Origin: Chryseobacterium ginsenosidimutans
GTDB taxonomy: Bacteria; Bacteroidota; Bacteroidia; Flavobacteriales; Weeksellaceae
DNA length: 64,000 nucleotides
Direction of reading: 5' to 3'
Assembly (NCBI RefSeq): GCF_030823405.1
Contig: NZ_JAUSXC010000001.1
Location: 3,889,001-3,953,000, forward strand
Shown: positions 1 through 8,988 of the stretch, in pieces
How positions within the stretch are numbered: position 1 is the stretch's first letter
Layout of the letters: each line of letters opens with the position of its first letter
Made by a program: the position numbers and the translations under genes
Notes under the pieces: model-generated
The model's input: only the letters and a program-made list of their open reading frames with translations
Told to the model about the DNA's origin: nothing
Databases searched by the model: none

Positions 1-3000
1 CCTTTTTGCAAAGGACTTAATCTTGAAGAATTTGCTTTCACCTCATACACATAGACTTTCTTGTTCAGCGGATGTTGGGCAACGACGTCAATCCCATTCT
101 GAGAGCCATTTTTAATCTCTGCATATACATTCCATCCTCTTTTTTTCAGTCCGGAAACAAAATCTCCTTCGGCAAGATCTCCAATCGGCGTATTATTAGG
201 CATTAAACCTAAAGCGTCCAGCAAAACGTTGGAATCTTTCACATAATTATACAATCCAAAACCTCCCACCAAACCAATTGGATCTTTGCTGATATACAAT
301 CCCGACTCTTGGTCATAATATCTGAATCTATTGTAGCAAAGGTCAGTTTCATGATCGTAATATTGGCCTTGATATTGGAAAGGAATAAAATTTAAATCTC
401 CTTTTTCTGCTTTAATATTTCCATAACTATCAAGTTCTCTTTCCCAAACCCTATTTCCTTCTTCATTAAAAGCCTGAATGGGAGTTCCCAAATAATCGTT
501 TATTATAGAGTATTTTTTATCTCCAATTAATTTTGCAACAGGACTGTATCCTCCTCCGTCATAAATCCATGTTATGATATTTTCTACAGGTTCCTGAGTG
601 ATTTGTAATTTTCCGTCTTCATTAATATTTATCTTAGTAATATTTTCAATATCATAACTCCATTCGTGCAACAGAACATCATCATCCCAAATATACCGAG
701 TTATTTTCTTGTTTCCAATTTTTGAAATTCTTCTTCCGAGTGCATCATATTCAAAACTCACCTCTTTTCCATCCGGTCGTCTTACTTTTTGTAACATTCC
801 GTTCGCGTTCCAGAAATATCCCCAATCTCCGAATTCCCATTCCGGATTTTGGATCTCGGATGGATAATTTTCGTTGACGTTCGGTAAAATATTTCCATCC
901 TGTAATTTTGGTTCGTTCAACCAATCTTCGGCGATAGATTTATAATAAGGATGAATATTATTTTTCTCTTTTAATTGATTTAATTTTAAATTATTAATCG
1001 GTCTTTTACTTTTTAATAATAAATTTCCTTCTTCATCGTAATGATAAAACCAGTTTTTATCACGCATCAACTTTCCGCCTTTGTCGTAAACACGGTCGGT
1101 TCGTTGGACACTTTCATACAAACAGCCTGTAGAATCAGGATTTTTATACTGAACTTCTCCATTAGAATATTCTGCGGCCACTAAACTTCCGTAAGCATCG
1201 TAATCAAATCGGGTTCTCCCGCCTGTCACTCTGTCTAAAACATGAAGCAATCGGCTTCCGGCTGCCCAGTTATAATCTTTATGGAAAGCCATATTGGTTT
1301 TATTTACCATTACTTTTTGGCTGATCGGCATTCCGATGTGGTCGAACTCGAAAACACTTTCAACACCACCAGTCATTTCACGGGAAAATAATTGTCCGTT
1401 TCGTGAAACATTAAGATTCATTTGCCAAGGCTGATGAATATCTTTTGTAGCAGCAGTTACATTTTTAAGCTGACCAAGATCGTTGTAAGAATAATCAATT
1501 TCTGCACCCAAACTGCTTTTTAAGCCAATCAGATTTCCCTGATCGTCGTATTCATAATTAATGGAATGTGCACCTTGCTTTTCGTTGGTTACCAATCCTA
1601 ATTTATTTCTCTGGAAGGCTACACTGCTGTTTTCGTTATCAGCTTTCACCAACATTCCTGACGTATCGTATTGATAAGCTTCCCATGTTCCGTCAGGATA
1701 ATGAGTCTGCGTCAATCTTCCGCCTAAATCATATTCATAAAAAATATTTTTCCCTTGTGGATTTCGGGTTTGAGTTACCAATCCGTCTTTGTCTCTTACA
1801 AAGAATTTTTGCTGTCCGTCGAAACCTGTTTCACCGATAATATCGTCGTTATTATTTCTTTCGAACTTATAAACTTCGCCTTTTTCATTCGTAATACTCA
1901 TCAGATTTTCATAAGCATTATAGCCAAAAACTAAAGTTTCTTCTTTTTTAAAAGTCAAGGCATTTCTACGAACCTGACGTTTCAGACTTCCCATTGGCGT
2001 GTAGCTCATGAGCCATTCTGCCCTTCCATCGGTTGCATAAATCGGAAGATCATAAGCATCGTAGCGAAGTTTTAATGGTAATTGTCCCGGCTCATTGACT
2101 TCAACCACTCTACCCATTTGATCTCTGTTCCAAACCGTTCTGTTTAAAGGTCTTGGACTGAAAATCAACAGCCTTCCGTAATCGTCATATTTCCAGTATT
2201 GTTCGCTTCCGATATTGTTGGTTAATCCTACAATTTGATTCCTGTTATTGTATTCATAATGCGTTTCAATTTCCTGTTTGATACTTTTTTCAGGAAGCTT
2301 TTCATCATTAAAATATTCATAATAAACACTTTCTTCAGTTGGATCTGTATAGCTTAATAATCTTCCTTCTTCATCATAATTCCATGTTTCTGAAGTTCCG
2401 GAAGGTGCAAAACGAGCAATAATCTGCCCCAATTCATTGTACTGATAATGATATTCTTCCCCATCCGGTGTGTGGAAAACTTTAATATTACCCAATTCAT
2501 CATAAGTATATCCCTGAACTCTTCCTTCGGGAGTTCCCATCATTTTTAATTCGTTGTGGGAAGTATAATCATACCAGGTTTCTCCGCCTTCACCATCAAT
2601 CTGTTTGTACACCAAAAGATCTTCATCGTAATAATATCTTTCAGTTTTATTATTTTGTTTTGGATAAATAACTTCTGTAAAGCCTTCTTCCTCATTGTAG
2701 TTTAAAAATCCTTCCATGAAACCTTCCAAACCTCTTGTATGAACTACCCTATCTTTTTTATCATATTCCCAATGATAGCTCATTTCGTTTCTGTTGGTTC
2801 TTCGGATCACCCGATTTTGATCATCATATTCAAAAACGATGGCTTTTTTGTGAATATCCCAGACATGAGTAAGATTTCCGCGCTCATCATAATTGTAACG
2901 AACCTGCAGATCTCTTTTATTTTTATAACAGTAATAAACTTCTGTCACTTTTTTGAGCTCAGGATGAACAACAGTTTCTATGCTTAACCCACTTTTAACA

Positions 3001-4544
3001 TCTTTAATACTTTTCAAGACAATATTTTGATCCTGATAATCGTATTCTCTTATCGTTCCGTCGCCATATTCAATATGAATCACTTTAAAAATACTTCCTT
3101 CCGTACTATGATGAAAACGTCTGTAGGTATAAATATCGGTTTCTTTTCTGATGATCCAGATATTGTCATTTGGGCGGTACTGCCAAATTTTCTGACTTCT
3201 GTAATACGTTAATTCTTCCCCAACCGGCGGCACAGGAATCGGCATCGGCTGCAGTTCTTCGGGATGAACCCATGCTGCAACCTCATCTTCTTCATCAGGA
3301 ACAATGTACAAATCATGAGAATTAAAAATTCCGTTTCCTAAGATTCCTTTGGTGTAAGGACGGTCGCTGTACCAAATATTTGTCCATGTTAAAGGTGTTC
3401 CGGCTTCGATTTCAAAATCATCCCATTCGAATAACATCGCTCCGGAAGCGAAATTTACAGGCTCTAAACCAACTTTACATAACACTCTCGAAACAGGATT
3501 GGTTTTCCCGAATTTCCCCTGTAAAAAGTGATTAAACTTAGTAACTCCTTTTCCTAAACTTTTCGTTAAACCTCTCATTAAGGCCATTCCCGCAAAACGC
3601 ATCAACATTTCTCCCGGAGTATAAACGTGAGGAATAAAAGCTCCACCTACTAACACAGGACCTCCCGTATTGATTTGAATATATAAACTTGAAAAATTAT
3701 TATAAAAAGCAAAGTATGCCAACGGATTTTTCTTCGGTTTATCAGGCATTGCAGGAAGCATTGTCATTCCAAAAGGTAATCCCATACAAGTTAAAACCTG
3801 TTGAGGTAGATTTCCGCTCATTTTACTTCCCTGTCCCAAAACGGTTTGAGCCCCATAATAAACCTCTCCTTCATGCGGAGCTTCCTGAGGAAACGGAATT
3901 GTATAAACGGGAATTAGAGAAGTAACGTGTTTAAACGGAATCACAACGCCCATTACCGATGTCGTTGTCGTAGCTTTGTGTCGTCCGTGAACATATATTG
4001 AACCTCCCATCGGAATACCTTCCGGAAGGTCTGGTTTTAAATTTCTGATAAATTGCGGAATCGGAATGGTGAATTTGATATAATCCATCACGTCAAAAAC
4101 GATCCCGATAAACGGATGCGGCAGTGGTAACGGAATTAACATAAATGACGGCGGCGGCGGAATCAAAGTCCAGTGAATATCAATCGCCAATACAATATCA
4201 AAATGTTTGCTTGTATGCTGAAATGCAGTTGGAGTAATTGCAGGTGTATTTACCTTAATTAATTTAATCTTGCTTTTAGGTGCAGCATTTTCTGCTGTTA
4301 CAGAAGTTCCTCCACCTCCATCACTGCTTGATTTTGCCTGATCGCTGTCTCCTCCAACTACAGATTGTACCATAGAAACGGGATTCAGGGAATCAAAATT
4401 ATTTTTCATCCCGTTTTTCCAGCCTTGGGTGGTTTTTTCCATGCTGAATGAAGTGACATCTGCATTCACTTTCCAAGACCGATCCGGATTCATATCTGGC
4501 TTTGCAACCTTTATCTTTTTTATATTTTTATTTTGATCTGCCAT
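1..4544 (-). CDS. Rhs-repeat T6SS effector with PAAR-like N-terminus and nuclease-like toxin tip (3' end outside window)
   Basis: A long open frame starts at ATG 4544-4542 and runs off the left edge, so about 1,514 residues are visible and the C-terminus is missing. The first ~250 residues hold a proline-rich hydrophobic stretch and a Gly-rich PAAR-like or DUF6531-type entry region. Dozens of YD repeats follow, and the Rhs core ends in DPIGLVGG (about residue 1418) and DALGL (1443-1447). After that border the variable tip begins. It contains E1459, D1486 and E1501-V-K1503, the layout of a PD-(D/E)XK nuclease active site. Rhs proteins form a cocoon around such a toxin and ride on VgrG. The gene follows vgrG and a TPR gene with 17 bp between, so the three form one delivery module. 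The Rhs call is firm. The nuclease call is inferred from a short segment. Confidence 0.9.
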   Translation of the reverse strand, partial: MADQNKNIKKIKVAKPDMNPDRSWKVNADVTSFSMEKTTQGWKNGMKNNFDSLNPVSMVQSVVGGDSDQAKSSSDGGGGTSVTAENAAPKSKIKLIKVNTPAITPTAFQHTSKHFDIVLAIDIHWTLIPPPPSFMLIPLPLPHPFIGIVFDVMDYIKFTIPIPQFIRNLKPDLPEGIPMGGSIYVHGRHKATTTTSVMGVVIPFKHVTSLIPVYTIPFPQEAPHEGEVYYGAQTVLGQGSKMSGNLPQQVLTCMGLPFGMTMLPAMPDKPKKNPLAYFAFYNNFSSLYIQINTGGPVLVGGAFIPHVYTPGEMLMRFAGMALMRGLTKSLGKGVTKFNHFLQGKFGKTNPVSRVLCKVGLEPVNFASGAMLFEWDDFEIEAGTPLTWTNIWYSDRPYTKGILGNGIFNSHDLYIVPDEEDEVAAWVHPEELQPMPIPVPPVGEELTYYRSQKIWQYRPNDNIWIIRKETDIYTYRRFHHSTEGSIFKVIHIEYGDGTIREYDYQDQNIVLKSIKDVKSGLSIETVVHPELKKVTEVYYCYKNKRDLQVRYNYDERGNLTHVWDIHKKAIVFEYDDQNRVIRRTNRNEMSYHWEYDKKDRVVHTRGLEGFMEGFLNYNEEEGFTEVIYPKQNNKTERYYYDEDLLVYKQIDGEGGETWYDYTSHNELKMMGTPEGRVQGYTYDELGNIKVFHTPDGEEYHYQYNELGQIIARFAPSGTSETWNYDEEGRLLSYTDPTEESVYYEYFNDEKLPEKSIKQEIETHYEYNNRNQIVGLTNNIGSEQYWKYDDYGRLLIFSPRPLNRTVWNRDQMGRVVEVNEPGQLPLKLRYDAYDLPIYATDGRAEWLMSYTPMGSLKRQVRRNALTFKKEETLVFGYNAYENLMSITNEKGEVYKFERNNNDDIIGETGFDGQQKFFVRDKDGLVTQTRNPQGKNIFYEYDLGGRLTQTHYPDGTWEAYQYDTSGMLVKADNENSSVAFQRNKLGLVTNEKQGAHSINYEYDDQGNLIGLKSSLGAEIDYSYNDLGQLKNVTAATKDIHQPWQMNLNVSRNGQLFSREMTGGVESVFEFDHIGMPISQKVMVNKTNMAFHKDYNWAAGSRLLHVLDRVTGGRTRFDYDAYGSLVAAEYSNGEVQYKNPDSTGCLYESVQRTDRVYDKGGKLMRDKNWFYHYDEEGNLLLKSKRPINNLKLNQLKEKNNIHPYYKSIAEDWLNEPKLQDGNILPNVNENYPSEIQNPEWEFGDWGYFWNANGMLQKVRRPDGKEVSFEYDALGRRISKIGNKKITRYIWDDDVLLHEWSYDIENITKININEDGKLQITQEPVENIITWIYDGGGYSPVAKLIGDKKYSIINDYLGTPIQAFNEEGNRVWERELDSYGNIKAEKGDLNFIPFQYQGQYYDHETDLCYNRFRYYDQESGLYISKDPIGLVGGFGLYNYVKDSNVLLDALGLMPNNTPIGDLAEGDFVSGLKKRGWNVYAEIKNGSQNGIDVVAQHPLNKKVYVYEVKANSSRLSPLQK

Positions 4545-4561
4545 GATATTTTAATTTGAGG

Positions 4562-5821
4562 TTAACCGTATTTTGGCTTTTCCACACTCACCCTCCAATC
4601 ATCACCAAAATAATTTTTCATTTCGTTATCTAATGTTGTTTTTTTGTCTTTGTCACCTTCATATTTTATAAAAAGCACGGATGCTACAAATTTCAAACTG
4701 CTTGATTCTCTTGTTGAAGGTTCCATTATTTTTGCTATGTCAAGACATTTTTCGAAATATTCGATCATTTTATCTTTTGTAAGCAAAGTATCATTCAATG
4801 TTGCGATAATTCTGTAACATTCGATTGCCATTGCATATTCGCCAATTTGTTGTGCAACTTTTGCAGCTTTTTCGAAAGCTTTTTCTGCCTTTGACTTTTT
4901 TGAATTCCCCAATAAATAGCTTCCGTAATTCATGTACATCTGAACTTCCAGCGGTGAATTGGTTTCTACTTCTTCAAATATTATTCGATAGGTATCTTCT
5001 GCTTTTTCTTTTTTTCTGTCGGCGATGAAAGCCTGAGTCAGCATAAAGTAGGCAGAAATTTCACCTTGTTTATTTTTTTGTTCTTTGGCTAATTTTACAG
5101 CATTTTTCAATGCAAATTCGGCTTCCCTGAATCTTCCTTTGCTTAAATGATTGCTCGCCGTAAGAATCTGCTGCTGAAAATCGGTGTCTACACTGTTTTT
5201 CTTGCGATTGGTATGAGCAGCCGTATTTTGCATCAACTGATGAATATCTACCTCAACTCTGAAACTGTGTGCCAAAGAATTTTCCGGTAAGGTTTTGTAG
5301 GTGTGATGTTCTGTCCAGACCAGTTTTATATCTTGATTTTCTGATTTTTCACAGAGTTTACACCATTCTTTTATCCAAATTGATAATTCTTCAATATCGC
5401 TGATTCTCACCGGAGCGACGTATAAATAAATCTTAGAATTTGTAAGATTAGGAAAGTTTTTCTTTAATTCTACTAACGGAAAAAAAGCTTTGTAGGCATC
5501 TGTGTTAAATTTTTCATCAGAAGAATTCAATTTCCATTCAGGAATATTTTCTTCGCTTTTTTCCAGTAATTCATAGTATTCTTTCCAATCGTCGAATAAA
5601 GTCTGTCCGAAAGAATCCATCCCGTTAAATTCCTGATAATGAATTAAAAAAATATCTTCGCCATCATAATCTTCAGACAATCTTGATTTTATAAACCCAT
5701 CAAAAAGATCGGTTTCATGTTTTTCGCCAAGACAGATGAACATTGGCTTTTTATCGTTTGCTTTGACGACCTTATGCCATTGTCTTTTTAATTTTACCAG
5801 TTCCAGATCTACAGGATTCAT
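4562..5821 (-). CDS. TPR-repeat protein, candidate adaptor/chaperone for the Rhs effector
   Basis: This 419-residue soluble protein has no signal peptide. Its first ~180 residues form an unrecognised alpha/beta domain rich in aromatic and acidic residues. Residues ~215-370 are helical tetratricopeptide-like repeats with the usual small/aromatic spacing (for example around KGRFREAEFALKNAVKLA and KAEKAFEKAAKVA). It starts 6 bp after the vgrG stop and ends 17 bp before the rhs start, the slot where DUF4123/Tap or Eag adaptors lie in proteobacterial T6SS modules. I infer that it loads the Rhs toxin onto VgrG. The sequence itself shows only the TPR part and the context. A neighbour-immunity role is possible but less likely, because immunity genes normally follow the toxin. 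Confidence 0.6.
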   Translation of the reverse strand: MNPVDLELVKLKRQWHKVVKANDKKPMFICLGEKHETDLFDGFIKSRLSEDYDGEDIFLIHYQEFNGMDSFGQTLFDDWKEYYELLEKSEENIPEWKLNSSDEKFNTDAYKAFFPLVELKKNFPNLTNSKIYLYVAPVRISDIEELSIWIKEWCKLCEKSENQDIKLVWTEHHTYKTLPENSLAHSFRVEVDIHQLMQNTAAHTNRKKNSVDTDFQQQILTASNHLSKGRFREAEFALKNAVKLAKEQKNKQGEISAYFMLTQAFIADRKKEKAEDTYRIIFEEVETNSPLEVQMYMNYGSYLLGNSKKSKAEKAFEKAAKVAQQIGEYAMAIECYRIIATLNDTLLTKDKMIEYFEKCLDIAKIMEPSTRESSSLKFVASVLFIKYEGDKDKKTTLDNEMKNYFGDDWRVSVEKPKYG

Positions 5822-5827
5822 CAGTAA

Positions 5828-7996
5828 TTAATTAAGTTTTACAGTTCCGCTTACGATATTCGTTTCACTGCCACCACCGATGTTGATTTTTGCACTGCTG
5901 AGGTTTGCTTCGGTTTTTGCCCCCATTGATAATGTTGTTGTTCCAATATCTAATGTACTGGATTCAATGCCAATTCCTGACGTAGGATCACCACCTTCTT
6001 TACCAACGCCGATTCCGACGCTTGCCGTTCCGCCGACTCCGATATTATCGCCCTGAACCATGATTTCTTTTCCTTTAATCACAATATTTCCATCTTTATC
6101 CATGAAAATCGAACTGCTTCCGCAAGTCAATGTAATGGAAACTTTACTGTCAACATTTATTTTTCCGGCTCCGTCAAGAAATATACTGTTTTGATCTTTA
6201 TCTCTTACAGTAATTCCACCACCGTCGTCCAGACTTACGGTATGGCCGCTTTTACTGCTTAAGCTTTTAATATTATTTCCGGCTCCGCCACCACCGCCAA
6301 CTCCGCCATGAAACATTCCTCCCATTACAAAAGGTCTGTCGGGATTCTGATGGGCAAAATTAACAACAACCTGGTCGCCAACTTCGGGAATTGCCATAAA
6401 TCCACGGTTTTTGCTTACTTTATCGCTTCCTCCTCCGTCTGGAGTCATTACACGGATATATTCTGTTGTGGTAGACCCGTTTTGCCAGTCAAACTGTACC
6501 TGAACTCTTCCCTGATTTAAAGGATCTGTATTAGAAATTACTTTAGCAAACTGAGAATCTGCTTTCGGAGTCTGAAATTCCGGACGTGGGATAAAACCTG
6601 TATCGGAAGCAATCGCATCGAAAGTTCCTGTATAATATCCTCTTGCATCCACTTCATGATTGACTTCCAAAATCATTAATTTGGTAAAATATGAGGTTTC
6701 ATTACTGTCGGTTTTCCGCATTTCGATATCTGCGATACAACCCGGATATAAAAATGGGACTGTTGTGTTTCCGGATGTTACAAATACATCAGAAGCTTTA
6801 CTTCCTGCGGTTCCTTTTTGAGATGTCTCCACATCCATAAAAGACGCCGCTTTGATCGGAGCAACTCGTAAAGATGGTGTAGTAAATGTTTTTTCTGAAA
6901 TTTCGTAAGCTCGTTTTGCAATATCAGAAGTATGAGAAATTTTTGAACTTCCCGCTGTTAATTTTTCGTTTTTACTGCTGTTGTAGCCATAGAAACTTGG
7001 ATTAACATGTTGTGCTTTCATTTTGATCTTAACATCGTTAACACTGCTCCCGTACGTCAGTTTTACAGGTTTTTCCTGAGGCGGAAGCTTGCCGAAATGA
7101 AGAACTTCTCCATCATAATAAAACTGTTCACCATACGCTTCAGCAATTCGAGCTAAATAATTGTAATGCGTTTCTTCATATTGAGAACTGTAAGAGACGT
7201 TTCCATGCTGAGAATCTACCCTGAAATCGAATTTTTCCTGTCCAAGTCCTTCTTTAATAACCTGATCTGCAATACTGTTTAAACTGATTTCCTGAGCTCC
7301 TCCAAAACTCTGAATATGTGGAGCAGCATCCAAAAGAACCGTCGGACTGCTGCCTGTAAGAACAATATTGCCTAAACTACCTTTTTCCTGACTGAAACCA
7401 ACTTCGGTAATTACACCAACAAAACTTCTCTCAGGGCCATCTTCAACATCTTTATATTTGAAAACAACAGTAATTCTTTTACCTAAAAAATTTTGAGCTT
7501 CCTCAAGATTATGATTTTCTGCGCTTCCCAATGTGTCATGAGCCAACATTAAACTGAATTCATGATGTCTGGTTGCACTTTGTTTTAACTGAAAATGCTT
7601 AAAATGTTTTACCGCTTTTCCTTCCACCACAATATCGAGCTTTATGACCCTGTTGATACCTTGAATCTGGCTTTCGGGAATAGCTTTCGCATTATGTATT
7701 TTTGAAGTCGGCTGTTGAGACCAGACTTTATCTTCCACCAAAGTTGGCGAATTAGGATGCATTTTTTGATTCATTAACATTCCGGAAGCACCCTGAACAA
7801 CACCTGTATAAGCCTGAGCCTGCACCAGTTTTTGTGTTGCTTTCTGAACTGTTCCGTTTGTTTTTTCCTGAATTTTTTCTGCAGCTTTGTTTACCGCCTG
7901 ATTTTTTGCCATCTCTTTCACCTCTCCCATTTGTTTTGTCATGGAAGATTTACCTGTAGCAGAAGGCGTTTTTGGAGTATTATCATCCTGAAACAT
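5828..7996 (-). CDS. vgrG: VgrG spike protein (TssI), Rhs-associated copy
   Basis: This 722-residue T6SS tip protein forms the trimeric spike at the end of the Hcp tube. Residues ~115-470 match the gp27/phage GPD-like base. Residues ~485-562 are the gp5 OB-fold, with the motifs NQGRVQVQFDW and EVGDQVVVNF and the ending PDRPFVMGGMFHGG. The C-terminal ~160 residues are a Gly/Ser-rich beta-helical stalk. Compared with the other VgrG in this locus it has about 80 extra N-terminal residues, rich in Lys, Gln and Ala and probably helical. It heads the unit vgrG-TPR-rhs. A transcription terminator upstream separates it from hcp, so it probably has its own promoter, although I found no exact TAnnTTTG box in the 158 bp before it. 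Confidence 0.93.
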   Translation of the reverse strand: MFQDDNTPKTPSATGKSSMTKQMGEVKEMAKNQAVNKAAEKIQEKTNGTVQKATQKLVQAQAYTGVVQGASGMLMNQKMHPNSPTLVEDKVWSQQPTSKIHNAKAIPESQIQGINRVIKLDIVVEGKAVKHFKHFQLKQSATRHHEFSLMLAHDTLGSAENHNLEEAQNFLGKRITVVFKYKDVEDGPERSFVGVITEVGFSQEKGSLGNIVLTGSSPTVLLDAAPHIQSFGGAQEISLNSIADQVIKEGLGQEKFDFRVDSQHGNVSYSSQYEETHYNYLARIAEAYGEQFYYDGEVLHFGKLPPQEKPVKLTYGSSVNDVKIKMKAQHVNPSFYGYNSSKNEKLTAGSSKISHTSDIAKRAYEISEKTFTTPSLRVAPIKAASFMDVETSQKGTAGSKASDVFVTSGNTTVPFLYPGCIADIEMRKTDSNETSYFTKLMILEVNHEVDARGYYTGTFDAIASDTGFIPRPEFQTPKADSQFAKVISNTDPLNQGRVQVQFDWQNGSTTTEYIRVMTPDGGGSDKVSKNRGFMAIPEVGDQVVVNFAHQNPDRPFVMGGMFHGGVGGGGGAGNNIKSLSSKSGHTVSLDDGGGITVRDKDQNSIFLDGAGKINVDSKVSITLTCGSSSIFMDKDGNIVIKGKEIMVQGDNIGVGGTASVGIGVGKEGGDPTSGIGIESSTLDIGTTTLSMGAKTEANLSSAKINIGGGSETNIVSGTVKLN

Positions 7997-8153
7997 AGCC
8001 TTAAAATTTTGATTGATTGTAAGTGTTTTATTTTTAAATGCTAAAATTTATTCGATAAAATCAAATAAATTTTCATTAATCAAATTTCAATTTAAGACTG
8101 ATTTTTAACTCATTAAATTGAAAACATGAAATAATTTAGTTTCAAAAAAGAAA

Positions 8154-8193
8154 AAACAGAATAGCTGACTCTAGGAGCTGCACTATTCTGTTT
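8154..8193 (-). terminator. Rho-independent terminator after the second hcp
   Basis: An 11-bp perfect stem (8154-8164 with 8183-8193) is followed, read on the minus strand, by a T-rich run. It ends the hcp transcript about 35 bp past its stop codon and insulates the vgrG-TPR-rhs unit. Confidence 0.8.
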
Positions 8194-8225
8194 ACCAATT
8201 TTATTTTACTAAGATGATTGTAGAT

Positions 8226-8642
8226 TTAGTTACTGCTACTTCCACCTGGCCATAGACCTTGGTAGTTAGAGTTTCCGTAGTCAATAGTTTCTGCACTTAT
8301 AATGAAACTGATCAGCATGCTGTTTTCGTCTACAGCATCGAAGTCTACTTCATGCTGAATCACATATCCATTGTTCCAGTTAAGAGTAATTAAAGTACCT
8401 TCTTCGTGAGATTTGTTGAAAGTGATTTCACCTGTTGTAGGCTTATATTTTCCGTTTAGTAAGCTTTCAAGGATGTCAGATTTTTCAGTAGCTTCTACTG
8501 TAACCTTGATGATTGCATTGGAAGGGTCTGAAGCTACTCTACCAGATACATCGGTAGATCTTGATACGCTGTAGTTCAGCTTTAATAATTTTTGACCTTC
8601 GCCTCCGTTGAATTTTAAGATTCCTCTTGAATTTGCTGCCAT
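8226..8642 (-). CDS. hcp: Hcp tube protein (TssD), second copy
   Basis: This 138-residue protein belongs to the Bacteroidota Hcp/TssD family, whose hexamer rings build the inner tube of the T6SS. It differs from the other Hcp at 17366-17770 at about eight internal positions and in its tail. This copy ends in GGSSSN beyond the shared LWP, while the other ends LWPAV. It lies alone between two terminators with its own strong promoter, as expected for the most abundant T6SS part. The near-identity of both coding and upstream DNA points to a recent duplication or gene conversion. The divergent C-terminus and the residues before it could tune it to a different VgrG or cargo, which is inference. Confidence 0.93.
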   Translation of the reverse strand: MAANSRGILKFNGGEGQKLLKLNYSVSRSTDVSGRVASDPSNAIIKVTVEATEKSDILESLLNGKYKPTTGEITFNKSHEEGTLITLNWNNGYVIQHEVDFDAVDENSMLISFIISAETIDYGNSNYQGLWPGGSSSN

Positions 8643-8704
8643 GATTTGTAAATTTTAATCGTTAATATTTTGTGATTTGATGTGGTGTGTGTGATTTGTT
8701 GAGT

Positions 8705-8735
8705 CAAAGATATACTGCCTTTTTTTAACTTGAAA
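8705..8735 (-). promoter_or_regulatory. Promoter of the second hcp
   Basis: Read on the minus strand, a TATCTTTG box (8705-8712) fits the Bacteroidota -7 consensus TAnnTTTG. A TTTC box (8732-8735) lies 19 bp upstream, the usual place of the -33 element. The same two boxes with the same spacing precede the other hcp. Confidence 0.7.
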
Positions 8736-8761
8736 GCTTTTAAACCTTAATCTGAACTTTT

Positions 8762-8795
8762 GTAGTAATTCTACGATTTGATGTAGTAATTCTAC
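8762..8795. promoter_or_regulatory. Tandem palindromic operator upstream of the second hcp
   Basis: Two copies of the palindrome GTAGTAATTCTAC (8762-8774 and 8783-8795) are spaced exactly 21 bp apart, two helical turns. They begin 27 bp upstream of the -33 box, a position typical for activators. The same arrangement precedes the other hcp. No binding protein is proven. Confidence 0.6.
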
Positions 8796-8952
8796 TATAA
8801 TAGAAATAATCAACTTTATAATTACTTTAAAACCAAATAATTAAATTGATAAAACTTAAAATAATTCTAATTAAATTTTACACTAAAATGGGAAATATTA
8901 AGATTTAATTAAGATAATTTTAATAGTTATTAACATATTTATATTAACAAAA
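8796..8952. other. AT-rich spacer without recognised genes
   Basis: The gene-free stretch 8643-8988 holds the hcp promoter, its operator pair and the terminator at 8953-8981. The remaining ~150 bp are AT-rich, and I see no ORF or further structure in them. Confidence 0.6.
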
Positions 8953-8981
8953 AATCCGGTAAGCTGTAAACTTACCGGATT
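8953..8981 (-). terminator. Rho-independent terminator after the DUF2931 gene
   Basis: An 11-bp perfect stem (8953-8963 with 8971-8981) is followed on the minus strand by a run of T. It closes the vgrG-tle1-DUF2931 unit. Confidence 0.85.
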
Positions 8982-8988
8982 GTTGTCA

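Noticed and set aside
1..4544. Plus-strand ORFs inside the Rhs gene and its many short repeats as a possible CRISPR or tandem array
   Set aside because: The repeats are protein-level YD repeats with variable DNA and spacing; the continuous minus frame explains them.
8826..8940. AT-rich stretch as an origin or riboswitch
   Set aside because: No DnaA-like boxes, aptamer-like pairing or conserved structure were seen.
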